64,000 bases of DNA from CAWBVG01 sp963792175 (GCA_963792175.1 CAWBVG010000039.1:1-64000); one strand, 5' to 3'; counted from the first letter of the stretch, positions 53,971 to 63,923 are shown. Translations and numbers: made by a program. Notes: generated from the letters alone by a model not told the origin.

Positions 53971-55791
53971 CTACCAACCGAAGATGTAGCGTTCGCGCCG
54001 CACGTCCGCCCCGCCCCGTAACGTGCCCGTCTGCGGATCGACGCCGACCGCCACCACACCGGTGCTCATCGAATAGGGCCCCAGCACCCTCAGCTTGTGG
54101 CCCCGCGCCGTCAATGCGTCGCGGACCTCGGTCGAAATGCGGTTCTCGATCTCCAGCACGCCCGGTTGACTGTCGTGGTTGTCGAACGACCCGAACGGGT
54201 GCAGCGAGTTGATCCGCGGCGCCTCGATCGCTTCCTGGATGTTCTTGTCGAACACGATCATCTCCAGGAGCACGTTGAGGATCTGTTGATCCTGGCTGTC
54301 GCCACCGGGCGTGCTGATCGCCAGGAACGGTTTGCCGTTCTTGAGCACGAGCGTCGGCGTGAGCGTCGTCCGCGGGCGCTTGCCGCCGACGAGCACGTTC
54401 GGACTCAGCGGATCCAGGTCGAACACCGTCATGCGGTTCGACAGCGGCACACCCGTGTCGCCCGCGACGAACGCGCCGCCGAGCAGCCAGCCCGAGCTCG
54501 GCGTCGCGCTGAAGAGGTTCCCGTCCTTGTCGACGGCATCGACACACGTCGTGTCGCCGGTTGGTGCGGTGGCCTTCACGCCTTGCGAATGCGGCACGTA
54601 GCGTTGCGCCGGAGGCTTCACGCCGGGGTCGAACTTGAACGGATCGCCCGGACGGTGCTCCAGCGAAGCCTGCGCGCCAATCAGCGCGCGTCGCTCCGCG
54701 GCGTAGGGCTTGGAGAGCAGACCGGTCATCGGTACGGTCGTGAACGCGGGGTCGCCGTAGTACGCGTTCCGATCGGCGTACGCGAGCTTGATCGCTTCGT
54801 GGACCTGATGGATGTATTCGGCGGAATTGACGCCGGCAGACTTGAGATCGACGCCCTCCAGGATATTCAGCGTCTGCAGCAGGACCGGCCCCTGGTCCCA
54901 CGGTCCGGCCTTGTAGATGTCGTAGCCGTGAAAGTTCGTCGTGGCCGGCTTTTCGATCTGGCCGTGGAATGACGCGAGGTCGTCATAGGTGAACAGGCCG
55001 CCCGCGGCTTTGTTGGCGTCCGCGATCCGCCGCGCGATATCGCCTTTGTAGAACGCGTCGCGGCCGGCCCGAATCGCGGCGGCGCGGTTGGGCGACTTCG
55101 CGAACGCCGCCTTCTCGGCGGCGACGATCGCGCGCATCGTCCGCGCGAGGTTCGGCTGCCGGAACATCTCCCCGACTTCCGGAATCCGCCCGTTGGGGTA
55201 GTAGGTTTTCGCCGACCACTCGTACTGTTCGGTCGCCTTGCGCTCGCTGATCAAGTAGTTGTGGAGGAACGAGTACAGTGGAAAGCCGTCGGCGAGCTCG
55301 ATGGCCGGCTGCATCACCTGCTCCAGCCGCATCGTGCCCTTGGCCTCGAGCGCCAGCGCCATCGCGTCGACCATCGCCGGGATCGTCGCCCCGAGCGGGC
55401 CGTTGCCGGGGACGTAGCCGGGATCCTTGAAGAGCGCGGGCGTCGCCGCCTTGGGCGCCGGACCCTGACCGTTGATGACGATGACCTCCTTGGCTTTGGC
55501 GTCGTAGATGATCACCGGCGATTCGCCGCCGAAACCAAAGTGCGAGATCTCGCAGACGCTCGCGGCAAAGACGCTGGCGACGCCGGCGTCCACCGCGTTG
55601 CCGCCCTGCTGGAGCATGCGAACGCCCGCCGAGACGGAATAGTGCCGTCCCGCCGCGACAATCCCGTGCGCGCCGAGAATTTCCGGGCGCATGGTGTCGA
55701 CTGGCGGTACGGGCCGGTGCGGGGTCGGCTGTTGTGCGACGACTGAGACGGACGCGAACACGACCGCGGCCGCCACGAGGCGAAAGGCCAT
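53971..55791 (-). CDS. ggt: Gamma-glutamyltransferase
   Basis: About 606 residues, intact. Exported (MAFRLVAAAVVFASVSVVAQ). Large-chain motifs GIVAAGRHYSVSAGVRMLQQ, GGNAVDAGVASVFAASV and FGFGGESPVIIYDA; the autocleavage/catalytic Thr in APTGDTTCVDAVDKDGNLFS; small chain NVLVGGKRPRTTLTPTLVL and SSGWLLGGAFV. It hydrolyses or transfers the gamma-glutamyl group of glutathione in the periplasm. The start is ATG 55791; TACAAT on the bottom strand (55806-55801) ends 9 nt upstream. Confidence 0.92.
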   Translation of the reverse strand: MAFRLVAAAVVFASVSVVAQQPTPHRPVPPVDTMRPEILGAHGIVAAGRHYSVSAGVRMLQQGGNAVDAGVASVFAASVCEISHFGFGGESPVIIYDAKAKEVIVINGQGPAPKAATPALFKDPGYVPGNGPLGATIPAMVDAMALALEAKGTMRLEQVMQPAIELADGFPLYSFLHNYLISERKATEQYEWSAKTYYPNGRIPEVGEMFRQPNLARTMRAIVAAEKAAFAKSPNRAAAIRAGRDAFYKGDIARRIADANKAAGGLFTYDDLASFHGQIEKPATTNFHGYDIYKAGPWDQGPVLLQTLNILEGVDLKSAGVNSAEYIHQVHEAIKLAYADRNAYYGDPAFTTVPMTGLLSKPYAAERRALIGAQASLEHRPGDPFKFDPGVKPPAQRYVPHSQGVKATAPTGDTTCVDAVDKDGNLFSATPSSGWLLGGAFVAGDTGVPLSNRMTVFDLDPLSPNVLVGGKRPRTTLTPTLVLKNGKPFLAISTPGGDSQDQQILNVLLEMIVFDKNIQEAIEAPRINSLHPFGSFDNHDSQPGVLEIENRISTEVRDALTARGHKLRVLGPYSMSTGVVAVGVDPQTGTLRGGADVRRERYIFGW

Positions 55792-55800
55792 AGGTGCTTG

Positions 55801-55810
55801 ATTGTATAGT
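55801..55810. promoter_or_regulatory. Overlapping divergent -10 boxes
   Basis: The decamer ATTGTATAGT gives TATAGT on the top strand (55805-55810), 12 nt before GTG 55823, and TACAAT on the bottom strand (55806-55801), 9 nt before the ggt ATG. The two -10 elements share bases, a bidirectional promoter. Confidence 0.55.
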
Positions 55811-55822
55811 GTTAGCAGCCCC

Positions 55823-56998
55823 GTGACGCGCCCGCTTCTCATCATCTTCCTCACCATCTTCGTCAATCTCGTCGGTTTCGGGATCATCATCCCGCTGCTG
55901 CCGTTCTACGCGCAGACGTTCGGCGCCTCGCCGCTGACGATCGGTCTGCTGTTCGCGATCTTTTCCCTGTGCCAGCTGCTGGCGGCGCCGGCGCTCGGCG
56001 ATCTCTCGGATCGATACGGCCGCCGGCCGGTGCTGGTCTTCAGCCTGGCCGGAACCGTCGTCAGCTTCGTCATGCTGGCGATGGCGCACAGCGTGGCGAT
56101 GCTGTTCCTGGCGCGCATCGTCGATGGACTGTCTGGCGGCAACATCTCGACGGCCAGGGCCTACGTCGCCGACATCACCGCGCCCGAGGATCGCGCGCGC
56201 GCGTACGGACTGATCGGCGCGGCGTTCGGGCTCGGTTTCATTTTCGGACCCGCCCTGAGCGGCGTCCTCGCCAGGGTCAGCTATACCGCGCCGATCTGGG
56301 CCGCCGCCGGCATTACGCTCGTCGCGACGCTGATGGCGTGGGTGTGGCTGCCTGAAACGGTCCATCGAACACAGGCCGGAACCGGCAACCCCTTCCGCTA
56401 TCTGCCGGAGCTTCTCAAGCGCCCGCTCGTGCGTCGGGTGCTGACGATCGATTTCGTCTACTGGACCTCGTTCGCGATCTTTCAGACGACGTTCGCGCTG
56501 TTTACGGCGCGGCGTTTCGGGTTCGACGCACCGAAGACCGGTTACGTCTTTGCCGCGTTTGGCGTGCTCGGCGCGGTCATCCAGGGCGGATTCATCCGTC
56601 CGATCGTCCGTCGCCTTGGCGACAAATCCACGTTCATGCTCGGACTCGTCTGCGGCGCCTGCGGTCTGCTGGCCTGCGCGATGGTCCACTCCGTCCCGCT
56701 GTTCATGCTGACGCTGGTTCCGCTGGCATTCGGGATCGGGTTCGGACATCCGACGATGGCGAGTCTCGTCAGCCTGGTGGCCGACGGCGACGAGCAGGGG
56801 CGCGTCCAGGGCGCGGCGGGCGCCGTGGAGAGTCTCGGCCGCACGATTGGTCCGGTGTGGGGCAACGCGTCGCTCGAGCAGTTCGGCGAGGCGGCGCCCT
56901 ACGTGTCGGCCGCGACGCTGCTTCTGCTGACGCTGGTGCTGGCCGCCGGCTTTCAGGTCACGCGGCGGGCCGAACGATCGGAGACGGCGCTGCCGTAA
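55823..56998 (+). CDS. MFS transporter, Tet(A)/drug exporter type
   Basis: 391 residues, intact, 12 hydrophobic segments. Helix 1 FLTIFVNLVGFGIIIPLLPF and loop 2-3 GDLSDRYGRRPVLVFSLAGT are hallmarks of the Tet(A)/MdtG drug:H antiporters; helix 5 motif C is GAAFGLGFIFGPALSGVL. The substrate cannot be inferred. Start GTG 55823 (MTRPLLIIFLTIF); a longer frame from 55802 would begin inside the promoter. It shares its promoter with ggt. Confidence 0.9.
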   Translation: MTRPLLIIFLTIFVNLVGFGIIIPLLPFYAQTFGASPLTIGLLFAIFSLCQLLAAPALGDLSDRYGRRPVLVFSLAGTVVSFVMLAMAHSVAMLFLARIVDGLSGGNISTARAYVADITAPEDRARAYGLIGAAFGLGFIFGPALSGVLARVSYTAPIWAAAGITLVATLMAWVWLPETVHRTQAGTGNPFRYLPELLKRPLVRRVLTIDFVYWTSFAIFQTTFALFTARRFGFDAPKTGYVFAAFGVLGAVIQGGFIRPIVRRLGDKSTFMLGLVCGACGLLACAMVHSVPLFMLTLVPLAFGIGFGHPTMASLVSLVADGDEQGRVQGAAGAVESLGRTIGPVWGNASLEQFGEAAPYVSAATLLLLTLVLAAGFQVTRRAERSETALP

Positions 56999-56999
56999 G

Positions 57000-57164
57000 T
57001 CAGTGCGGGCGGACGAGGCCGAGGAGACTGCGCAGTCCGTTGAGCGACTGAATCATCGAGGCGATCAGCGCGGCGTTGCCGCCGTCGCGCGGAAACATCT
57101 GGCCGACCGAGAGTTCCAGGCGGCTGATCAACTCTTCGGCCTTCTGCTTTTCTTGATCGGTCAC
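57000..57164 (-). CDS. Small helical protein, 54 residues
   Basis: MTDQEKQKAEELISRLELSV, GQMFPRDGGNAALIASMIQS, LNGLRSLLGLVRPH. It starts at GTG 57164 with GAAGGAGA about 6 nt upstream and has TATGTT (bottom strand, 57195-57190) as a possible -10. The sequence is largely helical and amphipathic. Not recognised. The good ribosome site and codon use support it as real. It faces the MFS gene. Confidence 0.55.
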   Translation of the reverse strand: MTDQEKQKAEELISRLELSVGQMFPRDGGNAALIASMIQSLNGLRSLLGLVRPH

Positions 57165-57364
57165 GTCGGCGGTCTCCTTCGTCGGTCAGAACATACCAGA
57201 TTTGCGGGTCGGCAGCCGCAAGCCCGGTCCCAAGATGTGCCAGCGCCGCGCACGCAGATCGCGTTCGACGTCACGGAAAAAACTGCGCATCCGCGAGCTG
57301 ACGCCCGCACTGGTCTGTTAAAAGGTGTGGAACTAATTCCCGAAACGGGTACAATCAGCGGCCG

Positions 57365-57679
57365 TCAGCGGTAGGGACTGCCCAGGCGCCGGGCGACGCG
57401 CGCGCGCAGGTCCGCCTCGGACGCGGAACCGGTGATGTCCATGCCGCTGTCGAGCAGACCGTCAATCAGCGCACGGATGATTTCGGCGCGATTCAACATT
57501 TTGCCGCTTTTGCCGCGGATATCGACGGCGAGTCGATCGAGGTGGACGATCTGACGGTCGAACAGGACAACCGAAACTTTCGACCAGGTTTCCGAATGAA
57601 CCGGAGGCCGGCCAGGTCGTCCCGGTTTCGAGGCCTTTATCGCGCGTAATCGCACTGGTCTGACCCGTTTCCTCGCCAT
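57365..57679 (-). CDS. Ribbon-helix-helix-like DNA-binding protein with GRPGRPP motif
   Basis: 104 residues. Basic N-terminus with an AT-hook-like GRPGRPP, then SKVSVVLFDRQIVHLDRLAV (strand plus helix) and NRAEIIRALIDGLLDSGMDI (second helix), the layout of a ribbon-helix-helix repressor. TATAAT on the bottom strand (57705-57700) ends 20 nt before the ATG, with TTGTGC 17 nt further upstream. It is divergent from another protein of the same design, so the two may regulate each other. Not assigned to a named family. Confidence 0.6.
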   Translation of the reverse strand: MARKRVRPVRLRAIKASKPGRPGRPPVHSETWSKVSVVLFDRQIVHLDRLAVDIRGKSGKMLNRAEIIRALIDGLLDSGMDITGSASEADLRARVARRLGSPYR

Positions 57680-57769
57680 CGAGACGTTGTCGTCGGCGGA
57701 TTATACAGGCCAATTGTTGATAGCACAAACACAGCATTAGAGAAAACTCAGCCTATTTCCCCCGTCGAC

Positions 57770-58057
57770 ATGGCATCCAAGGCCTCCAAGCCACACGCCC
57801 GCATCGGCCGTCCGCCGGCCGGGCCGGCCGGCGAGAAAGTGAAGGACTACCCGCAACTGAGCATCCGGCTGCCGGGAGAGGTCAAAGCGAAGCTCCACGC
57901 CCTCAGCGTTGTCGGTGCGCGGCCGCAGTGGCGCATCATCAGCGATGCGATTGAGTGCTATTTGTGTCAGCGTTCCGACGGGGAGCGCCGGATGGTGGAC
58001 GATCTGGTCGGGCGTGCGCGGTCGCGTGCCACGCGCGCGCTCCACGCCGACGAGTAG
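57770..58057 (+). CDS. Ribbon-helix-helix-like DNA-binding protein with GRPP motif
   Basis: 95 residues: basic N-terminus with IGRPPAGPAG, then YPQLSIRLPGEVKAKLHALS, and WRIISDAIECYLCQRSDGER. A strand (PQLSIRLP) followed by two helices fits a ribbon-helix-helix fold, and IRLPGEVKAKLHAL resembles antitoxin or Arc-type starts. ATG 57770. The 90-nt gap to the divergent gene is AT-richer than its surroundings and should hold both operators. Confidence 0.6.
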   Translation: MASKASKPHARIGRPPAGPAGEKVKDYPQLSIRLPGEVKAKLHALSVVGARPQWRIISDAIECYLCQRSDGERRMVDDLVGRARSRATRALHADE

Positions 58058-58066
58058 AGGGACGGG

Positions 58067-59875
58067 TTACGCGGTCGACGCCGCCGGCTCGCGTGCGGCG
58101 GCGCTGGGCAGGTAAATCAGGAAGGTCGTGCCTCGACCGCGCTCGCTTGTGACGGTGATGTACCCGCCGCTCTGTTTCACGATCCCGTAGACGATCGACA
58201 AGCCGAGGCCGGTGCCTTTGCCGTGCTCTTTCGTGGTGAAAAACGGCTCGAAGAGCCGCGCCCGCGTCCGCTCGTCCATCCCGGTGCCGGTATCGGTCAC
58301 GCTCGAGACGCGCGTAACGCCCGGGCCGCCCATCGACGAACGCCAGCGCCGCCGCTTCGTCGAGCTCCACTTCGTCGACGCGGACCGTCAGCCGCCCGCC
58401 TTCCGGCATGGCGTCGCGCGAGTTGATCACCAGGTTCATCACCACCTGCTCGACTTGTCCGGAGTCGGCGACGACGTGAACCGGCTGCGGCGCCGACACG
58501 ATCTCGAAATCGATCTCCGGTCCGATCAGGCGACGAAGCATCGTGTCCAGCCCCGCGACGATGTCGCCGAGGGCGAACAGCCGCGCCTGCGTGGCCTGAC
58601 GGCGGCTGAAGGCGAGCAGTTGACGGGTGAGTCCCGCCCCGCGATCGACCGCCTGTTTGATTTCCGATCGCCTCGTCGCGCGCGGCCTCGCCCGGCTTCA
58701 GCTGCATCAGCAGGAGGTCGGCACCGCCCATGATGCTCATCAGGATGTTGTTGAAGTCGTGCGCCACGCCGCCGGCCAGCCGGCCGATGGCTTCGAGCTT
58801 CTGCGATTGACGGAGCTGTTCCTCGAGCGCGCGGCGCTCGGTGATGTCGCGCACGAAGCCGGTGAGGACGGCGCGCGTCTCGGAGCCGATGCGCGCGACG
58901 GTGAGTTCGACGGGGAAGTCGGTGCCATCCGCCTTCAGCGCGTGCAACTCCGTCTGCCGGCCGGCCAGCGGCCCCCGGCCGTGCGTCATGTACTGATAGA
59001 GCGCCGACACCTGCTCGGGACGATCGTCGGGCGGCAGCAGCAGGGCGACGTTGCGGCCCAGGATGTCCAGGCGCTTGTAGCCGAACATCCGTTCGGCCGC
59101 CGGATTGAATTCGCGGATGTTCAGCTGCTGATCCATCGTGATGATGGCGTCGTTCGCCGCTTCGAGAATCGCGCCCTGCCGCGCCTCGCTCTCGAGCCCG
59201 GCGCGATACATCTTCCAGGTGAGATAGAGCACCGGGATGGCCAGCAGCAGCGTCAGCGAGTAGCCGGAGCTCTCGCCCACCAGGATGATGGCGGCGGCCG
59301 CGGCGGCGCCGAGGAGGTAGCTCGGCAGGCTCGAGAGCGAAGTCGGTCTTCCAGATGCGCCACGCGTTCTGATTCGTCGACAGCGCGATCGCGATGGCGA
59401 TCGGAATGGTGTTGACGAGAAAGTAGGTGACCGCCATGCCGGCGAGTGCGATCGACTGCGTCCCGGCGCCGGCGGTCATCGATCCGCCGAGCCGTTCGTA
59501 GACCTGTCCAGCCGCCTGGACCGTCAGGACCAGGATCGACATGTTGAACAGGGTGCGGTACAGCGGATTCGGCGTCTGTGAGTTCAGCGTCGTCTGACTC
59601 CAGCCGCTGGCGGCGCCGACGATCATCGTCGCGTGCGGGCCGCGGAGGATGAGCGACGCGATGTCGACGACGTAGGACACCGACATGTTCGAGCCGCTGG
59701 CGATCGGGAACTGCACCTTGAAGGCCGACGTCACGGACGACAGGAACACGAGCAGCAGCAGCGGGAGCACCGGCGTGAAGGTGGCTCGGGGAAGCAGCAG
59801 AACGAGCGTCATCGCGCCGAGGGCGATGACGAACACGATGTACCAGCGGCCGCGCCAGGGCAGATCGCGGAGCAA
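58067..59875 (-). CDS. PAS sensor histidine kinase with MASE-like membrane domain (frameshifted)
   Basis: About 600 residues. A multi-helix N-terminal membrane domain (WYIVFVIALGAMTLVLLLPR onward, around eight helices), a PAS domain (AILEAANDAIITMDQQLNIR, ERMFGYKRLDILGRNVALLL), then LRQSQKLEAIGRLAGGVAHD with the phosphoacceptor His in GGVAHDFNNILM. ATPase motifs NLVINSRDAMPEGG and HGKGTGLGLSIVYGIVKQSG. Frame breaks near 59330, 58665 and 58320. No response regulator is adjacent. TTG 59875 lies 8 nt after TATACT (bottom strand, 59889-59884); TTG 59884 or 59923 are alternatives. Confidence 0.85.
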
Positions 59876-59905
59876 GACAGGCAAGTATACGGCGGCCGGG
59901 TGTCG

Positions 59906-59943
59906 TTGACAGGTGTCAAACAAATGTTTTATACAAGTGTTTG
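59906..59943 (+). promoter_or_regulatory. Promoter and inverted-repeat operator of the efflux operon
   Basis: TTGACA (59906-59911) and TATACA (59930-59935) are 18 nt apart, the strongest -35/-10 pair in the window. CAAACAAATG (59917-59926) and CAAGTGTTTG (59934-59943) are inverted repeats matching at 8 of 10 positions and overlap both boxes. Likely operator for the TetR/CecR-type protein encoded by the last gene of the operon. Confidence 0.65.
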
Positions 59944-59956
59944 AGACCTGCCGCCC

Positions 59957-61005
59957 ATGTCACGAACCGCGATTCGCCTGCTGCTCCTCGTCGTCGTTGC
60001 CGCCGGAGCCGGCGCCTACTTCTATCTGCGCCGCGCCCCCGCCGCGCTCGTGCTGACCGGCATCGTCACCACCGACGACGTCATCGTCAGCCCGCAGATC
60101 GGCGGCCAGATTGAACAGCTGCTCGTCAAGGAAGGTGACACCGTCAAGAAGGACCAGCTCGTCGCCGTCATCGTTCCCGACGAGCTCCGGGCCGACACCG
60201 CCTATTACACGCACAACGTCGCCGGCCTGTCGTCGCAGGTTCAGGAATCCGAGGCGGCGCTGCGGTTCCAGGAGCGGCAGACCGCGGATCAGATTCTGCA
60301 GGCCGAGTCGACTCTCGCGTCATCCGAGGCGCAGGTGGATGCCGCGGCCGCCGATCTCGAGAACGCCAGGCTCGTCTACTCGCGGACGCGAGAACCTGTC
60401 GAAGCGGGGCGTCGTGTCGCCGCAGGAGCTCGATCAGTCGCGGACGGCGGCGAACGCGGCGCAGGCCAAGCTCGATGCGCTCAAGAAGCAGGTCGACGCG
60501 CAGCGCTCGGCCGTGGCGCTCGCGCGATCCACCGCCGAGCAGACGGCGGTGCGCCGCAGCCAGGTGCAGGCGAACGAGCACTTGAAGGCGGCGGCGAACG
60601 CGCAACGGACGAAGGCCGATGTGCGGCTGCGCTACACCGAGCTTCACGCGCCGATCGACGGGATTGTCGACGTGCGAGCCGTCCGGGTGGGCGAAGTCGT
60701 GAACCCCGGTCAGCCGGTCGTGACGCGTGATCAACCCGGACGACCTGTGGGTGCGGGTCGACGTGGAAGAGAGCTATATCGACCGCGTCCGGATCGGCGA
60801 CAAGCTGACGGTCCGGCTGCCCTCGGGCGTCGAGCGCGAGGGCACCGTGTTCTATCGAGGCGTCGACGCGTCGTTCGCGACGCAGCGCGACGTCAGCCGC
60901 ACGAAGCGCGATATCAAGACGTTCGAGATCCGGCTGCGCGTGGACAACGCGGACCGGCGCCTCGCCGTCGGGATGACCGCATATGTGGTGCTGCCGATTT
61001 CGTGA
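59957..61005 (+). CDS. HlyD-family periplasmic adaptor (frameshifted)
   Basis: About 350 residues. One membrane anchor (IRLLLLVVVAAGAGAYFYL), lipoyl half VIVSPQIGGQIEQLLVKEGD, a long coiled-coil hairpin (QVQESEAALRFQERQTADQI, AAQAKLDALKKQVDAQRSAV), second lipoyl half LHAPIDGIVDVRAVRVGEVV and a beta-barrel (DDLWVRVDVEESYIDRVRIG). It links the inner-membrane ABC exporter to an outer-membrane channel. Frame breaks near 60400 and 60730. First gene of a four-gene operon with the layout of the E. coli ybhG-ybhFSR / cecR system. Confidence 0.87.
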
Positions 61006-61029
61006 GGCAGGCCTGAAGGCCTGCGCTAC
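61004..61029 (+). repeat. GCAGGCCTGAAGGCCTGC palindrome
   Basis: GGCAGGCCTGAAGGCCTGCG is a compact near-perfect hairpin directly at the HlyD stop, followed by CTACG. It could attenuate transcription within the operon. Confidence 0.75.
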
Positions 61030-61085
61030 GAATTACGGATGCGTATGTCGCCAATGCACAGTTCTTCAGGCGCTGCCTGATCAAC

Positions 61086-62077
61086 ATGGATGCGATAGAC
61101 GTTCAGCAGATCGTCAAGAAGTTCGGCGACTTCACCGCCGTCAACGGCATCAGCTTCGCCGTCCAGGAAGGGGAGATCTTCGGACTGCTCGGACCGAACG
61201 GCGCCGGCAAGTCGACGCTCATCCGGATGCTGGTGACGCTGTTGCCGCCGACGGCGGGCACCGCGCTCGTCAACGGCTTCGACGTGATCAAACAGGCCGA
61301 CGGCGTGCGCCGATCGATTGGCGTCATCCCGCAGGCGATGACCAGCGATCTCGAGCTGAGCGTCGAGGAGAACCTGATCATCTTCGCGAAGCTGTACAGC
61401 GTGCCGCGCGCCAAGCGGGTGAAGTTGATCGACGAGCTGCTGCAGGCGGTCGAGCTCACGCAGTGGCGCGACGCGCAGGTGAAGAATCTCTCCGGCGGGA
61501 TGCGGCGCCGCGTCGAAATCGCGCGCGGCCTCGTGCACGAGCCGCGCATCTTCTTTCTCGACGAGCCGACCACCGGGCTCGATCCGGTGTCGCGTGTCGC
61601 GGTGTGGGAGATGCTCGGCAAGATCAAGGCCGAACGGAATCTCACGATTCTCATCACGACGCACTACATGGACGAAGCCGACAAGCTGTGCGATCGCATC
61701 GCGATTGTCGATCATGGCGAGCTGAAGGCGCTCGATTCGCCGCTCAAGCTGAAGGCGTCCATTCCCGGCAAGAACGTGCTCGAGGTCGACCTTCTCGGCG
61801 ACGCCGCCGGACTGGGAAGAACGTCTGCGGCGGCTGCCGGACGTCGAGACGCGTCTCGGGCGAGGACAACATCTTCCGGCTCAAGTCTCAGAATGGACCG
61901 GCGACGACGCTGGCGCTGATGGAGCTGGCGGCGCGGTCGGGCGTCACCGTGCACGCGCTGTCGGTGCAGAGCACGACACTGGACGACGTCTTCGTGCACT
62001 ACACGGGTCGCGCGCTGCGCGATGCGCTGCAGGAAGCGAATCCGAGCGAGGGCGCGTTCGCGCTGCGGCGGAATTAG
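61086..62077 (+). CDS. ABC exporter ATP-binding protein (frameshifted)
   Basis: About 330 residues. Walker A LLGPNGAGKSTLIRML, Q-loop VIPQAM, signature VKNLSGGMRRRVEIARGL, Walker B RIFFLDEPTTGLDPV and H-loop ITTHYMDEADKLCDR. The C-terminal ferredoxin-like domain is split by breaks near 61815 and 61858 and resumes DNIFRLKSQNGPATTLALME, ending near VHYTGRALRD. DrrA/YbhF-type exporter ATPase; it powers the permease that follows. The final residues run into a TAGGG repeat. Confidence 0.9.
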
Positions 62078-62103
62078 GGATTAGGGATTAGGGACTAGGG
62101 ATA
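62071..62103 (+). repeat. TAGGG-family tandem repeat (A10)
   Basis: AATTAGGGATTAGGGATTAG and GGACTAGGG: four G-tracts between the ABC ATPase stop and the permease start. Confidence 0.85.
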
Positions 62104-62105
62104 GT

Positions 62106-63219
62106 ATGGGTCGGACGTGGGCGATCATCGAACGCGAAATGCGGCGCTTCCGCCGCAGCCCGGTGCTGATCGTCATCGCGATGGTGATGCCGCTCGTGCA
62201 GCTGGTCGTGCTCGGCTACGCCTTCGGCGGCAACGTCAAGCACCTGAAGCTGGCGATCGTCGATCAGGATCGCGGCGTGCCGGCCGTGAAAGTTCGCGAG
62301 CTGGCGGCCGCGATCGCGTCCGGTGCACGAACCATCGACACGCTGGAATACACCGACCCGGGCGCCGCGCTGACCGACCTCCGCAACGGCAGAGTGAACG
62401 GCGTGCTGACGATTCCTCCGGAATTCTCGCGGCGCGTGCTCGAGCGGGCCGAGCCGAAGGTGGCGCTGATCGAGGACAACACCGACAACTTCGTCTCGGC
62501 GGCGCTGGCGGCGACGTTGAGCGGCATGCTCGCCGTCCTACAACCAGCCGGCGAAGGCGTCGCGCATCCCGGGCCAGGCGACGCTCGACGTCGTCGAGGT
62601 CTATCCGTACGTGCCGTACATCCAGTACCTGCTGCCCGGCTCGGTCGTGATGTCGATCTTCATGATGGTGATGATCGGCGGCGGAATCATCTTCATCGAC
62701 GACAAGAACCGCGGGCTGCACGAAGGCTATCTCGTCACGCCGATCACGAAATTCGAGCTGATCGCCGGATTCAATATCTCCGGCACCGTGAAGGCGGTGC
62801 TCGCCGGCGCGTTTCTGATGACCATCGGCTCGGTGATCGCGGGGATTCCCGATCCCTTCAATGCCATGCGGCTGTTCAGGCTGTTCGTCGTCATCGTCGT
62901 GACGGCGTTTGCGCTGATCAGCCTGATGTTCCTGCTGATGGTCCGGGTCTCCGATCCGCTGCTGCCGCGCGCGGTGTTCGGCGTGCTCAATACGCTGCTG
63001 TACTTTCCGAGCGGCGCGGTCTATCCGCAGCAGGGATTCCCGGGTTGGATGCAGGTGATCGCGGTCGTGGATCCCTTCACCTACTCCGTCCACGCGTTCA
63101 AGAACCTGCTGCTGAAGAACACCGGCTTCGAGGCCATCACCTACGACCTCGGGTTTCTTCTGCTGTTTTCGGTCGTGGCGATGACGGCCGCGACCGCACT
63201 CTTCAAGCGGACGCTGTGA
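62106..63219 (+). CDS. ABC-2 exporter permease (one frameshift)
   Basis: About 370 residues. First helix PVLIVIAMVMPLVQLVVLGY, then a large external domain (VDQDRGVPAVKVRELAAAIA, VNGVLTIPPEFSRRVLERA) and, after a break near 62540, five helices starting VYPYVPYIQYLLPGSVVMSI and the ABC-2 motif RVSDPLLPRAVFGVLNTLLY. The layout is YbhS/YbhR-like, but only one permease is present, so it probably forms a homodimer. Last residues overlap the TetR start by 4 nt. Confidence 0.88.
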
Positions 63220-63891
63220 AGAAACGCGGAGCTCCCGGCGCCACCCGCAGCGATCGCGAGACGCGCGAGCGGTTGCTCGCATGCGTCCGAGCAGCTGTTC
63301 GCGACGCGTGGATTCAAGGACGTCACCGTCCGCGACATCGCCCGGGCGGCTCGCGCCAACGTCGCGGCCGTGAACTATCACTTCGGCGACAAGCAGGGTC
63401 TGTATCGCGAGGTGCTGCAGGTCGCGATCGACGCGATTCGCGAGACGAACGAGGCTGGACGCCGCGCCGCCGAAGGACATCCGCCGGCCGAAAAGCTGCG
63501 GCGGTATCTGTCGGTCTTTCTGCGCCGCGTCCTCAATCCGGAATACGAGACCGTCCACCGCCTCATTCAGCGCGAGATCGACCACCCGACGCCGGCGATG
63601 GACGCGCTCGTCGAGCAGGCGGCACGCCCGCGGCTGGAGTTCCTCGCCGGCGTGGTCGCGGAGCTGATGGAATGCGACCCCGCCGATCCCCGCGTCCTCC
63701 GCTGCGTGGGCAGCATCCTGGCGCAGACCATCATCTGGGTCCGGAAGAATCCGATTGCGGAACGTCTCGGATTCGTCTTCAAGCCGACGCCGGACAACAT
63801 CGACATGGCCGCGCGACACATCACCGACTTCTCGGTCGCGGGCATTCGCGCGGTCGCGGCGCAGCGGCCGCCATCGGAACGAGCGCGGTAG
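63216..63891 (+). CDS. TetR-family regulator, CecR-like (one frameshift)
   Basis: About 224 residues. GTG 63216 overlaps the permease stop (GTGA). N-terminal helix-turn-helix: RSDRETRERLLA, then after a break near 63283 CEQLFATRGFKDVTVRDIAR, AARANVAAVNYHFGDKQGLY. The C-terminal domain (LRRYLSVFLRRVLNPEYETV, HRLIQREIDHPTPAMDALVE) matches the DUF1956 effector domain of CecR/YbiH. It probably represses the operon through the inverted repeat at 59917-59943 and is released by an exported compound. Confidence 0.87.
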
Positions 63892-63923
63892 CGACGCGTC
63901 CCGGTCACCGTCGGTCTCACGAC

